A stretch of DNA of 64,000 nucleotides from Palsa-504 sp963756575 (GTDB lineage: Bacteria > Actinomycetota > Actinomycetes > Streptosporangiales > Streptosporangiaceae): contig CAVWOM010000021.1 in assembly GCA_963756575.1 (NCBI GenBank), positions 186,001 to 250,000 of the forward strand, in the 5' to 3' direction. Below are positions 23,659-33,145 of the stretch, piece by piece. Within the stretch, counting starts at the first letter, position 1; each line of letters begins with the position of its first letter. Both the position numbers and the translations under genes were made by a program. A model generated the notes under the pieces. That model saw only the letters and a list, made by a program, of their open reading frames with translations. It was not told where the DNA came from and did not search any database.

Positions 23659-24600
23659 ATGCCGAGTGGCAGGAGGGGAAGGGCGGCGGTCGTCAGCGTG
23701 GCCGCGAGCCTGGCGGTGAGCCTGCTGGCGGGCGGCTGCTCGGCGTCGCTGGCCGGCGCGATCGGCAGCGGCGGCAAGATCGTGGCCGTCGGGGCCGAGA
23801 ACGAGTACGCCGACGTCATCCAGCAGGTCGGCGGGAAGTACGTCCAGGCCAGCGCGGTCATGAGCAACCCCAACACGGACCCGCACACGTTCGAGGCCAG
23901 CGCGGCGACCGGCCGCCTGGTCAACGCGTCCCGGCTGGTGGTGCAGAACGGCCTCGGCTACGACACGTTCATGGACACGCTCGAGAACGCGGTGCCCGAT
24001 TCCAGCCGCCACACCATCGTGGTGCAGAAGCTGCTCGGCCTGCCGGACAGCACGCCGAACCCGCACCTGTGGTACAAACCCGGGGTCATGGCCACGGTAG
24101 CCCGGGCGGTCGCCAGTAACCTGGCCGCGATCGACCCCGCGCACAAGAGCTACTTCCAGGCCAACGCGCAAGCGTTCGCCCGCTCGCTCAGCACGTGGAC
24201 CAGCGCGATCGCGGCCCTGGCGGCCACCTACCCCGGCACCCCGGTCGCCACCACCGAGCCCGTCGCGGACTACCTGCTGCAGGCGGCCGGCGCGGACAAC
24301 CGCACCCCCTGGGCCTTCCAGGCCGACATCATGAACGGCACCGACCCGTCCGCGCAGGACGTGGCGGTCGAGCGGAGCCTGTTCACGAAGCGTGAGGTCA
24401 AGGTGTTTCTCTACAATCGGCAGGTGACGGACTCGCTGACCGCATCCTTCATCGCGCTGGCCCGGGCGAACGGCGTCCCGGTCGTGGGCGTCTACGAGAC
24501 GATGCCCGAGCCCGGCTACCACTACCAGTCGTGGATGCTGGCCGAGGTGCGCGCGCTGCGCGCCGCCGTCGCCGGTCACGTCTCGAGCGAGCACCTATGA
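23659..24600 (+). CDS. znuA: zinc ABC transporter substrate-binding lipoprotein
   Basis: 313-aa cluster 9 (ZnuA/AdcA/TroA-like) metal-binding protein. Signal peptide with lipobox LLAGGC; anchoring cysteine at about 29. Candidate metal-binding histidines sit in NTDPHTFE and NPHLWYKP, the conserved positions for this family; late acidic residues (VYETMPEPG) complete the site. It captures extracellular Zn2+ and delivers it to the two permeases encoded downstream. First gene of the operon, 45 bp after the Zur box. The stop overlaps the ATPase start by ATGA. Confidence 0.92.
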   Translation: MPSGRRGRAAVVSVAASLAVSLLAGGCSASLAGAIGSGGKIVAVGAENEYADVIQQVGGKYVQASAVMSNPNTDPHTFEASAATGRLVNASRLVVQNGLGYDTFMDTLENAVPDSSRHTIVVQKLLGLPDSTPNPHLWYKPGVMATVARAVASNLAAIDPAHKSYFQANAQAFARSLSTWTSAIAALAATYPGTPVATTEPVADYLLQAAGADNRTPWAFQADIMNGTDPSAQDVAVERSLFTKREVKVFLYNRQVTDSLTASFIALARANGVPVVGVYETMPEPGYHYQSWMLAEVRALRAAVAGHVSSEHL

Positions 24601-25412
24601 GCGATGAACTACTCCGGCTGGACGCAGTGGGAGTCCGGCTCGGCGGCCGGGAGATCCTCCGCGACGTCTCCCTCACGATCCGCCCCGGCGAGTTCACCGG
24701 CCTAATCGGACCAAACGGGGCAGGCAAGACCACCCTCCTCCGCATCATGCTCGGGCTCCAGGACGTGACCCGGGGCTCGGTGCTCATCGACGGTGCGCCG
24801 CGCGCCCGCGGCGACGCCTCGATCGGCTACGTGCCGCAGAAGCTGGGTATCGAGCCGGACACCCCGCTGCGGGTCAGGGACGTGATCTCGCTCGGCATCG
24901 ACGGGCACAAGTTCGGCCTGCGGCTGCCGTCCCGGGCCCGCCGCGAGCGGGTCGACGACATGCTCACCGCGGTGGGCGCGCGGCGGTTCGCCGACGCCCG
25001 GATCGGCGAGCTCTCCGGCGGCGAGCAGCAGCGGGTCATGATCGCGCACGCGCTGATCGGCCGGCCGCGGCTGCTGCTGCTCGACGAGCCGCTGGCCAAC
25101 CTGGACATCTCCAGCGAGCAGGGGATCGTCTCGGTGCTGGCCCGGCTGGCCAAGGCCGAGGGGATCGCGGTGCTGCTCTCGGCGCACGACATGAACCCGC
25201 TGATGCCGGTGATGGACCGGATCGTCTACGTGGCCGCGGGCCGGGTCGCGGTGGGCACCACCGACGAGGTGGTCCAGCCCGAGGTGCTGTCCCGGCTGTA
25301 CGGCCAGCACGTGGACGTGATCCGGGTGCACGGGCGGGTCCTGGTGGTGGCCGCGCCCGAGGGCACCGACGTCAGCGAGGACGCCGCCGCCGACGCCGGC
25401 GTGGCGGGGTAA
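24597..25412 (+). CDS. znuC: zinc ABC transporter ATP-binding protein
   Basis: 271-aa ABC ATPase. Walker A GPNGAGKTTLL, Q-loop, signature LSGGEQQRV, Walker B LLLLDEPLANLD and H-loop (LSAHDMNPL) are all intact. It powers the zinc importer with the membrane proteins encoded next. The ATG at 24597 overlaps the preceding stop; a longer reading from further upstream is out of frame with the binding protein and was rejected. Confidence 0.94.
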   Translation: MSDELLRLDAVGVRLGGREILRDVSLTIRPGEFTGLIGPNGAGKTTLLRIMLGLQDVTRGSVLIDGAPRARGDASIGYVPQKLGIEPDTPLRVRDVISLGIDGHKFGLRLPSRARRERVDDMLTAVGARRFADARIGELSGGEQQRVMIAHALIGRPRLLLLDEPLANLDISSEQGIVSVLARLAKAEGIAVLLSAHDMNPLMPVMDRIVYVAAGRVAVGTTDEVVQPEVLSRLYGQHVDVIRVHGRVLVVAAPEGTDVSEDAAADAGVAG

Positions 25413-25414
25413 CC

Positions 25415-26317
25415 GTGTTCAGGTACATCGTCGAGCCGGGCTTCTTCGGCAGCGGCCCGGTGCACATCGCGCTGGCCGTCGGGACCGTCATCGCCGTCAC
25501 CTCCGCCGTCGTGGGCGTGTTCACGGTGACCCGCGGCCAGTCCTTCGCCGGCCACTCGCTGGCCGACATCGCCACCACCGGCGGGTCCGGCGCGTTCCTG
25601 ATCGGCGTCAACCAGTTCTGGGGCTACCTGGCCTTCGGCGCCGGCGCGGCCGCGATCATGGAGCTGATCGGCATCCAGCGCCGCCGCGGCCGGGACGTGG
25701 CCACCGGCGTGGTGCTCGGCGCGGCCCTCGGCCTGGCCGCGCTCTTCCTCTACCTGGGCACCCAGTACAGCTCGACCACCGGCGCCTCGTTCACCCTTCT
25801 GTTCGGCTCGATCTTCGTCATCACCTCCTCCACCGTGCCCGCCCTGATCGTCTCGGCGCTGCTCGCGCTGGGCACGGTCCTGGTGCTGGCCCGGGTGCTG
25901 CTGCTGAGCTCGCTCAGCCCGGACCTGGCGGCCGCCCGGGGCGTGCCGGTCCGCGCGGTGGGCGCGGCCTACCTGATGGCGCTGGCCGTCTCGGTGGCGC
26001 TGTCCGCCGTGATCATCGGCGCGGTGCTGAGCACCGCGCTGCTCATCGGGCCGGCCGCGACCGCGCTGCGGGTGGCGAAGGGCCCGGTCCGGGCCGCGGC
26101 CGCGGCCGCGGCGATCGGGGTGGCGGCCATCTGGCTCGGCATCCTGCTCGCCTACGACAGCTACTACTGGCCGCCGCACGGCCGCGGCTGGCCGGTCAGC
26201 TTCTTCGTGGTCACCCTCATCACCGGCGCCTACCTGATCAGCTACCTGCGCCCCGGCGGCAAGCCCGCCGAGGCGCCCGCCGAACCGGAGCACGCATGTT
26301 CAGTAGCTTTATGCTGA
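25415..26317 (+). CDS. znuB: zinc ABC transporter permease 1
   Basis: 300-aa ABC-3 family (ZnuB/TroC-like) permease with about eight membrane helices, beginning at a GTG 2 bp after the ATPase stop. Family features include VTRGQSFAGHSLADI near the N-terminus and ARGVPVRAVGAAYLMALAVS, the coupling-helix region that contacts the ATPase. A second related permease follows, so the transporter is probably a heterodimer. The last 22 bp overlap the next gene. Confidence 0.92.
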   Translation: MFRYIVEPGFFGSGPVHIALAVGTVIAVTSAVVGVFTVTRGQSFAGHSLADIATTGGSGAFLIGVNQFWGYLAFGAGAAAIMELIGIQRRRGRDVATGVVLGAALGLAALFLYLGTQYSSTTGASFTLLFGSIFVITSSTVPALIVSALLALGTVLVLARVLLLSSLSPDLAAARGVPVRAVGAAYLMALAVSVALSAVIIGAVLSTALLIGPAATALRVAKGPVRAAAAAAAIGVAAIWLGILLAYDSYYWPPHGRGWPVSFFVVTLITGAYLISYLRPGGKPAEAPAEPEHACSVALC

Positions 26318-27123
26318 ACACCTGGATCGCGGGCACCGCGGTGGCGGTGATCGCGGGGGTGACCGGCTTCTTCGCCGTCCTGCGGGGGTCGACGTTCGCG
26401 GCGCACGCCATCCCCAACGGCGCGTTCGCCGGCGCGGCCGGGGCGACCCTGCTCGGGCTCAATCCCTTCGCCGGGCTGGCCGCGTTCTCGGTGGCGGGCG
26501 CGCTGGGCATCGCCGCGCTGAGCCGTCGCGCCCGGTCGGATGTGGCGACGGCGCTGACGTTCGTCATGATGCTGGGCGTGGGGGCGCTGTTCGTGAGCTG
26601 GAGCACCCAGTACGCCCAGGAGGCGTACTCGCTGCTGTTCGGCGAGGTGTTCGGGGTGAGCACGGCCGAGGTGCTGCCGATCCTGATCCTCGGCGCGGTA
26701 TCGGTCGCCGCGATCGTGGCCATGTTCCGGCCGCTGCTGCTGTCCTCGGCGCTGCCCGAGGTGGCCGAGGCGCGCGGCGTGCCGCCGCGCCGCCTGGAGC
26801 TCGCGTTCCTGCTCGTCATGGCCCTGGCGACCAGCATGACGGTGCCCGTGGTCGGTGCCCTGCTGATGTTCAGCCTGATGATCGGCCCGGCCGCCGCGGC
26901 CAGGTCGCTGACCGCCCGCCCCGGCCTGGCCATGTCCTTGTCGGTGCTCATCGCGCTGATCACGGTGTGGGTCGCCATCGCGGCCTCGTACCAGTCCAAC
27001 TGGCCGCTCGGCTTCTTCGTCGGCGTCATCGGCGCCGCGTTCTTCCTGGCCGGCCAGGCCTGGGCGTGGACACGCGGCAGATCGGAAAAAACCTTCCCGC
27101 TGGCCGCCCGGTCGTTACGATGA
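26296..27123 (+). CDS. zinc ABC transporter permease 2
   Basis: 275-aa paralogous ABC-3 permease with about eight membrane helices. VLRGSTFAAHAIPNGAFAG corresponds to the same N-terminal motif as in permease 1, and ARGVPPRRLELAFLLVMALA to its coupling helix. It overlaps permease 1 by 22 bp. Having two permease genes with one ATPase suggests a heterodimeric channel, as in some Mn/Zn systems, or alternative complexes; the sequence cannot decide. Last gene of the zinc operon. Confidence 0.9.
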   Translation: MFSSFMLNTWIAGTAVAVIAGVTGFFAVLRGSTFAAHAIPNGAFAGAAGATLLGLNPFAGLAAFSVAGALGIAALSRRARSDVATALTFVMMLGVGALFVSWSTQYAQEAYSLLFGEVFGVSTAEVLPILILGAVSVAAIVAMFRPLLLSSALPEVAEARGVPPRRLELAFLLVMALATSMTVPVVGALLMFSLMIGPAAAARSLTARPGLAMSLSVLIALITVWVAIAASYQSNWPLGFFVGVIGAAFFLAGQAWAWTRGRSEKTFPLAARSLR

Positions 27124-27157
27124 TCATCAATTTCATTTGCTCCCGGGGGGTGTCAGG

Positions 27158-28538
27158 GTGGCGGGACGCGTCTTCATCAGTTACCGGCATGCGGATACGG
27201 CGCAGGCGGCCGGCTGGCTCTTCAACCGGCTGACCCAGCATTTCGGCCAGCAGCAGGTCGTCAAGGACGTGGATCCGGCGCCGTACGGGGGCAGCCTGAC
27301 CCAGGCGATCACCGCCGCCGTCGCCTCGTGCGACGCGTTCGTCCTGCTCATCGGCCAGCACTGGATGGCGGTCACCGGCGAGGGCCTGCACGACCCGAAC
27401 GACTACGTCCGCGTGGCCCTGGAGTCGGCCATCGCCCGCGGCGTCCTGATCATCCCGGTGACCATCGACGGGGCGCGGATGCCGGTGAACGGGGAGCTGC
27501 CGCCCAGCCTGGCCAGCATGGCGGGCCAGCCCTCCTTCGAGGTCACCATGCGGAACTTCGACGCCGACACCGGCGGGCTGCTGCGGGTCCTCGACCAGGG
27601 CATCGCCGAACGGCAGGCCACCCAGCTCGGACCGGCTCCCAGCCTGAGCACGGTCCCCGGGCCGCCCGCGGCCCCGACGCCCGTGCCCGGTCCGCTGCCG
27701 TACTCGACGAAGCCGCTGCCGCCACGCCGGCGGTTCGGGACCGGGGCGATCGTCGCGGCGGTGGCCGGGGTCGTCGTCGTGGTCGGCGGCGGCGGTGGCG
27801 TTCGCCGTCATTCCCGGCGGGCACTCCGGGGCATCGGCGTCGTCTTCGGCGTCAGCCTCGTCGCCGGCCTTGTCGGGGACGCCCTCCGCGGCGTCCTCGC
27901 ACCGCGGTTCCGCGTCCCCCAAGGCGGTCGCCGCGGCCAACGTCATCCTCGCGGACGACTTCTCGTCCGAGAAGACCGGCTGGACCGACGACGCCCACGC
28001 CGCGGCCGGGACCTACACCGGCGGCGCGTACCGCCTGAGCGTGACCGGGGACAACGGCGTGAGCGAAATCGCCCGGCCGGTGAACGCGGGTCACGGCCTC
28101 GGCGACGCGACCGCGCTGAACCTGAGCGCCACCGTCGACGTGCACAAGCTCTCGGGCGCGTCCCAGGGCTACGGCTACGGCATCGCGTTCCGGTCCGACG
28201 GCAGCGGCGACGTCTACGCCTTCCTGATCGAGGACCACGCCGTGGCCATCCAGAAGTGGACCGGCGGCGGCGCCCAGGTGTCGGACAGCCCCGCCCCGGT
28301 CACCACCACCGCCCTGCACGCCGACGGCACCGACCGGCTCCAGGCCGTGGTCCAGACCGCCAGCGGCGGCCAGGCCGTCCACCTCGAGCTCTGGCTGAAC
28401 GGCAAGAAGATGGTCGACTACACCGACCAGGACCACCCGTACACGCAGGGCTACCTGGGCCTGTACGTCGAGTCGATCTCCGACGCCAGCTCGACCGCCG
28501 CCGCGGACTTCGACAACTTCTCCGCTGCCCAGCTGTAA
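27158..28538 (+). pseudogene. TIR domain-membrane helix-lectin-like protein, one frame break
   Basis: Two frames combine into one protein of about 460 aa. First part: a TIR domain (RVFISYRHADTAQAAGW to about residue 150), a Pro-rich linker and a membrane helix (GAIVAAVAGVVVVV). Second part (from about 27795): an extracytoplasmic domain with FSSEKTGWTDD, GYGYGIAFRSDGSG and LELWLNGKK, resembling concanavalin/DUF1080-like beta-sandwiches. Removing one G from the GGC run near 27785 joins them. In RVALESA the first Glu of the usual TIR RxExE pattern is Ala, so NADase activity is doubtful. It follows the zinc operon by 34 bp. GTG 27158 is the likely start. Confidence 0.7.
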
Positions 28539-28571
28539 AGCCGCCTCGCTCCGGGTCAGTACTGTGAAGCC

Positions 28572-30650
28572 GTGAACCGGCTGAAGAATTCTACGAGCCC
28601 CTACCTGCTCCAGCACGCGGACAACCCGGTGGACTGGTGGCCCTGGTGCGACGAGGCCTTCGCCGAGGCCGCCCGGCGGGACGTCCCGGTCCTGCTCTCG
28701 GTGGGCTACGCCGCCTGCCACTGGTGCCATGTGATGGCGCACGAGTCGTTCGAGGACCCCGAGACGGCGGCGCTGCTGAACGAGCACATGGTCGCGATCA
28801 AGGTGGACCGGGAGGAACGGCCCGACGTGGACGCGGTCTACATGACCGCGACGCAGGCCATGACCGGCCAGGGCGGCTGGCCGATGACGGTGGTCATGAC
28901 GCCGGGCCAGGAACCGTTCTTCTGCGGCACCTACCTGCCCCGTCCCTATTTCCGGCAGCTGGTCACGGACCTGTCCCGGGCCTGGCGCACCCACCACGAG
29001 GACGTGATCGACCGGGCCACGCAGATCGCCCGGACCCTGTCCGAGCACGCGGCGGCCACCGCCCGGGCCCTGCGCGAGGGATCCGGCTCCGGGAGCCTCC
29101 CGTTCGGCGCCCCTCAATTCGCCGGGGCGGCCGCGACGGCGGTGGAGGGCCTGCGCCGCGACTACGACGCGGCCCGCGGCGGCTTCGGCGGCGCGCCGAA
29201 GTTCCCGCCGTCGATGGTGCTGGAGTTCCTGCTCCGCCACCACGAGCGGACCGGGGACGGGGCCGCGCTGGAAATGGCCGCGGGCACCTGCGCGGCGATG
29301 GCCCGCGGCGGCCTGTACGACCAGCTCGGCGGCGGGTTCGCCCGGTACTCGGTCGACGCCGGCTGGGTCGTGCCGCACTTCGAGAAGATGCTCTACGACA
29401 ACGCCCTGCTGGCCCGGGTCTACGCGCACCTGTGGCGCCGCACCGGCTCCGCGCTGGCGGGCCGGGTGGCCGCGGAAACCTGCGACTGGATGCTGCGCGA
29501 GCTGCGCACCGCCGAGGGCGGCCTGGCGTCGTCGCTGGACGCGGACAGCGAGGGCGAGGAGGGCAAGTTCTACGTCTGGCGCCCGGCCGAGCTGCGCGAT
29601 GTCCTCGGCGCCGAAGACGGCCAGTTCGCGGCCGGCGCGTTCGGCGTGACCGAGGACGGCACGTTCGAGCACGGCGCGTCGGTGCTCCAGCGCCTGACCG
29701 AGCCGGACGACCTCGAGCGCTTCGCCCGGGTCAGGGACGCCCTGCTGGCCGCGCGCGGCGCCCGGGTGCGGCCCGGCCGCGACGACAAGGTGGTCGCGGC
29801 CTGGAACGGGATGGCCATCGCGGCCCTGGCCGAGTGCGGCCTGCTGCTGGCCCGCCCGGACCTCGTCGCGGCCGCCCGCGACGCGGCCGGCCTGCTGGCC
29901 CGGCTCCACCTGGCCGGCGGCCGGCTGATCCGCACCTCCCGGGACGGGACGGCCGGGGACACGGCGGGCACGCTCGAGGACTACGCCTGCGTCGCGGACG
30001 GCTTCCTCGCCCTGTCCGGCGTGACCGGCGAGGCCAGCTGGCTGCGGCTGGCCGCGGACCTGCTCGAGGTCGCGCTCGGTTCCTTCGGTGACGGCGCGGG
30101 CGGCTTCTACGACACCGCCGCCGACGGCGAGACGCTGATCTTCCGCCCGGCCGACCCGGCCGACAACGCCACCCCGTCCGGCGCCTTCGCCGTGGCCGGC
30201 GCGCTGCTCAGCTACTCGGCGCTGACCGGGTCGGCCCGGCACCGGGAGGCGGCCGAGGGCGCCCTCGGGGTGCTCCCCGGCATCGCCGCCCGGTACCCGC
30301 GGGCGGCGGGCGCGGGCCTGTCGGTCGCCGAGGCGATCCTGGCCGGCCCGGCCGAGATCGCCGTGGTGGGCAGCCCGGCCGACGACCGGACCCGCGCGCT
30401 GCACCAGACGGCCCTGCACGCCGCCCCGCCCGGCGCCGTGCTCGCCCTGGGTGACGGCAGCCAGCCGATCGGCGCCACCGACAGCGTGCCGCTCCTCGAC
30501 GGGCGCGGCCTGGTGGACGGAGCGCCGGCCGCCTACGTCTGCCGCCAGTTCACCTGCCTGGCCCCGGTGACCACCCCGGAGCAGCTCAGGGCGGCTCTGG
30601 CCGAGCCCGCCCGCGCCTTACGTCGATATTTCAGCCCACCCGCGGGCTAG
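28572..30650 (+). CDS. DUF255 thioredoxin-domain protein (YyaL/SSP411 family)
   Basis: 692 aa, the full family length. An N-terminal thioredoxin-like domain (1-170) has the signature NSTSPYLLQHADNPVDWWPW and the active-site-like CHWCHVM (C49, C52). A six-hairpin glycosidase-like alpha/alpha barrel follows (about 200-600), with FGGAPKFPP and PHFEKMLYDNALLAR. Members are widespread but no enzymatic reaction is established. It starts at GTG 28572 and is followed 6 bp later by the NlpC/P60 gene region. Confidence 0.92.
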   Translation: MNRLKNSTSPYLLQHADNPVDWWPWCDEAFAEAARRDVPVLLSVGYAACHWCHVMAHESFEDPETAALLNEHMVAIKVDREERPDVDAVYMTATQAMTGQGGWPMTVVMTPGQEPFFCGTYLPRPYFRQLVTDLSRAWRTHHEDVIDRATQIARTLSEHAAATARALREGSGSGSLPFGAPQFAGAAATAVEGLRRDYDAARGGFGGAPKFPPSMVLEFLLRHHERTGDGAALEMAAGTCAAMARGGLYDQLGGGFARYSVDAGWVVPHFEKMLYDNALLARVYAHLWRRTGSALAGRVAAETCDWMLRELRTAEGGLASSLDADSEGEEGKFYVWRPAELRDVLGAEDGQFAAGAFGVTEDGTFEHGASVLQRLTEPDDLERFARVRDALLAARGARVRPGRDDKVVAAWNGMAIAALAECGLLLARPDLVAAARDAAGLLARLHLAGGRLIRTSRDGTAGDTAGTLEDYACVADGFLALSGVTGEASWLRLAADLLEVALGSFGDGAGGFYDTAADGETLIFRPADPADNATPSGAFAVAGALLSYSALTGSARHREAAEGALGVLPGIAARYPRAAGAGLSVAEAILAGPAEIAVVGSPADDRTRALHQTALHAAPPGAVLALGDGSQPIGATDSVPLLDGRGLVDGAPAAYVCRQFTCLAPVTTPEQLRAALAEPARALRRYFSPPAG

Positions 30651-30683
30651 GGTACCGTGGGCCGGGGGGATATCTTGGGGTCA

Positions 30684-32441
30684 ATGCTTGCGCTAGCGGA
30701 CGCCGCACGCCGCCTCTGGCGGCGGCTAAAGCGCACCGCACCGGAGCCGGCCGCCCGGCCCGGGCGGCTGCTTCCCGTCCTGATCAGCGTGCTGGCGCTG
30801 GCCGGGGCTACCACCGGCGTCGTACTGGCCACGATGGGCGGCCAGCCCGCCGACGTGAACAGCGCCGGCCCAGCGGCTCCCGCGGCCGTCCCGTCCCGTC
30901 CCGCACCCAGCCACAGCACCGGCCCGGTAGTGCCGATGCTCGGCGGAAACGCCGACGGCAGCGGCAAGCCCATCGCCGTGCCCGTAGCCCGCACCACGGC
31001 TTCCAGCCCCTCAAGCAGCAACCCCACCCCCGGCAGCAGCGCCACCCCCGGCAGCACTGGTACCTCGGGCAACACTGATACCTCAGGCAGCAGTGCCACC
31101 CCCGGCCGCAGTGGTGCCTCAGGCAGCAGTGGTACCCCCGGCCGCAGTGGTACCTCAGGCAGCACTGGTACCCCCGGCAGCATTGGTACCCCAGGCAGCA
31201 GGCACCCCCGGCCGCAGTGGTACCTCAGGCAGCACTGGTACCCCCGGCCGCAGTGGTACCTCAGGCAGCACTGGTACCCCAGCGGCAGCACCAGCCCCGG
31301 CGGCAGCGTTTCCCCCGGTGGCAAGGTTACTTCCGGCCGTTCCGCGACTTCGGGCGCCAGCGCGGCCCCGAGCGGCAGCGCCAGCGCAGGCACCCAGGCC
31401 GTCGGCCCGGCCCGGTCCGCTACGTCCGCCGTCGCCCCGCTGCAGGGCCTCAAGCAGGCCGCCGTGCTGGTCGTGGCGCCGTTCTCGCTGTCCCCCAAAG
31501 TCCTGAACGCAGTGGCCGGGCTGTCCGGCGTCACCGGCGCCGAGCCGCTCGAGGCCGCCAAGATCAAGATCAACGGCGCGTACACGGCGGTCCTCGGCGT
31601 CAACCCGTCCCGCTTCCGCGGCTACGCCGCCCCGTCCATGGCGTCCTCCAGCCGGCTGTGGCAGAGCGTCGCCGGCGGCGGCGTGGCCGTCTCGTACACC
31701 ATGGGCACCCTGGACAAGCTGTCCCTGGGCGGCCAGGTCACCGTGGCGGGCAAGCAGACCGAACGGCTGCCGGTCGTCGCGTTCGGCACGGTCGGCATCG
31801 GCGGCGTCGATGCCGTGATGTCGGACTCGGTGGCCCGGTCGCTCGGCGTCCCGGCCGGAAACGCGATCATCGTCAGCGCGCCGCCGGCGAGCGTCGCCTC
31901 GCTCACCGCCGCGATCAAGGCCGTCCTGCCCAAGGGCGCGGGCGTCGAAGCGCTCATCACCGAGGTAACGAAGGCCGGCGGAACATCCCCGGTGGGGACC
32001 GCGCCCGGCACCGCGGCCGCCGACGGCACGGCGGGCGCGGCCCAGCTCACCGCGGCGCTGCGGGCCGCGGAAAGCAGGCGCGGCCTGCCTTACGTGTGGG
32101 GGGCCAGCGGGCCCAGCTCGTTCGACTGCTCGGGCCTCGTCCAGTGGTCGTTCGCTCAGGCCGGCATCACCATGCCCCGGGTGGCCGCCGACCAGGCCCG
32201 GGCCGGCGTGGCCGTGCCCGCCACCCAGCTCCAGCCCGGTGACCTGCTCTTCTACCACACCGACCCCACCGACCCCGGCTACATCTCGCACGTCGCCATC
32301 TACCTGGGCAACGGCTGGATGATCCAGGCCCCCGAGCCCGGCATGGACGTCGAAATCGTCCCGGCCAGCTTCGGCTCCCAGTTCGCAGGCGCGATCCGAG
32401 TCTCCCCCCGAATCGCCGCCACCGTAGCCTCCGGCCTCTAG
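30684..32441 (+). CDS. NlpC/P60 cell-wall hydrolase with repeat-built linker
   Basis: About 585 aa. Membrane segment near residues 27-45, then a very long Ser/Thr/Gly/Pro linker (to about 235), a middle domain (245-430) and a C-terminal NlpC/P60 peptidase. The catalytic cysteine is in SSFDCSGLVQWSF and the histidine in YISHVAIYLG; such enzymes cut peptidoglycan stem peptides. The linker is encoded by about 18-bp GGTACC-rich repeats (31040-31285). At about 31200-31280 the repeat is read in a different frame (PRPQWYLRQHWYP twice), then the original frame returns. The ATG at 30684 has a GGGG Shine-Dalgarno; GTG 30657 is an alternative. Confidence 0.88.
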   Translation: MLALADAARRLWRRLKRTAPEPAARPGRLLPVLISVLALAGATTGVVLATMGGQPADVNSAGPAAPAAVPSRPAPSHSTGPVVPMLGGNADGSGKPIAVPVARTTASSPSSSNPTPGSSATPGSTGTSGNTDTSGSSATPGRSGASGSSGTPGRSGTSGSTGTPGSIGTPGSRHPRPQWYLRQHWYPRPQWYLRQHWYPSGSTSPGGSVSPGGKVTSGRSATSGASAAPSGSASAGTQAVGPARSATSAVAPLQGLKQAAVLVVAPFSLSPKVLNAVAGLSGVTGAEPLEAAKIKINGAYTAVLGVNPSRFRGYAAPSMASSSRLWQSVAGGGVAVSYTMGTLDKLSLGGQVTVAGKQTERLPVVAFGTVGIGGVDAVMSDSVARSLGVPAGNAIIVSAPPASVASLTAAIKAVLPKGAGVEALITEVTKAGGTSPVGTAPGTAAADGTAGAAQLTAALRAAESRRGLPYVWGASGPSSFDCSGLVQWSFAQAGITMPRVAADQARAGVAVPATQLQPGDLLFYHTDPTDPGYISHVAIYLGNGWMIQAPEPGMDVEIVPASFGSQFAGAIRVSPRIAATVASGL

Positions 32442-32817
32442 CCACCCTCCGGCCTCAAGCCACCCCAGCCCCTGGTCATCCCCAGCCTCTAGCCACCCCC
32501 AGCCTCGAGCCTCCTCAGCGGGGTACACACCCAACGCGAGCGGCATCTCGCGTCCCAGGCGTCACCGGTCCCTCAGGCACCCCGCGCTGGGCCCGTTCCG
32601 AACCGGGTCGATGCTCCGTTGCCCCGTCCCCAGCGCGGTGAAAGCCAGATCTATGTTCCTGGGTGCGGCCTTTTGGACGAGAGGTCCGGCGGCCGCCGCA
32701 GGTCAGGCTTCTTGGTCTTCCCATCGGCCCCGGCCGGCCCACCCGTCCTGCCGCTCCCGTCCGTCACAGGTCGTCGGCCAGCAGCGACAACTACGATGTG
32801 ACGCTGCGGTGGCCAAG

Positions 32818-32844
32818 ACCACCGCGATGTGACATCGCGGTGGT
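32818..32844. repeat. perfect 13-bp inverted repeat with 1-bp centre
   Basis: ACCACCGCGATGT-G-ACATCGCGGTGGT. A diverged relative of the right half (CGATGTGACGCTGCGGTGG) lies just upstream at about 32794-32812, so the site has two related half-copies. It could be an operator or a strong hairpin; no T-run follows. Confidence 0.8.
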
Positions 32845-32851
32845 AAACAAC

Positions 32852-32998
32852 CCGCCCCCGGCCGGCACCGCAGAAACCAGCCGCCCCCGGCCGGCACCCC
32901 AGGAACCAGCCGCCCCCCGGCCAGCACCAGCCGCCCCCGGCCGGCACCCCAGGAACCAGCCGCCCCCAGCCGCCCCCGGTCGGCACCGCAGAAACCAG
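32852..32998. repeat. 29-bp tandem repeats
   Basis: Full copies at 32852-32880, 32881-32909, 32931-32959 and 32970-32998, starting CCGCCCCCGGCCGGCACC and ending GAAACCAG or GGAACCAG; partial copies lie at 32910-32930 and 32960-32969. There are two alternating subtypes (CGCAGAAA or CCCAGGAA). Coding is unlikely. Confidence 0.8.
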
Positions 32999-33145
32999 CC
33001 GCCCCGGACCCGGAGTCGGTCACTGATGAGGCACCTCTGTTCCATCGCGTCGACCCCGGCCGGGTGCGAGGCAGGTGGTGAAAGAAGCGGCGGACGAGGC
33101 GTTCCGCTGGCAGCGTACCGGCGGGGCTAGCTCGCGCTCCGGCGT

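Noticed and set aside
22894..24594. 566-codon minus-strand frame across zur and znuA
   Set aside because: It reads zur out of frame and runs antisense through the zinc-binding lipoprotein; only its short segment from 23418 is possibly the true zur N-terminus.
27118..27140. Second Zur box before the TIR gene (GATGATCATCAATTTCATT)
   Set aside because: Best 7-1-7 alignment matches only 4 of 7 arm positions; too weak to claim.
27852..30419. 855-codon minus-strand reading frame opposite the DUF255 gene
   Set aside because: Arg/Val/Gly/Gln-rich low-complexity product with no domain; a high-GC shadow of the recognised plus-strand gene.
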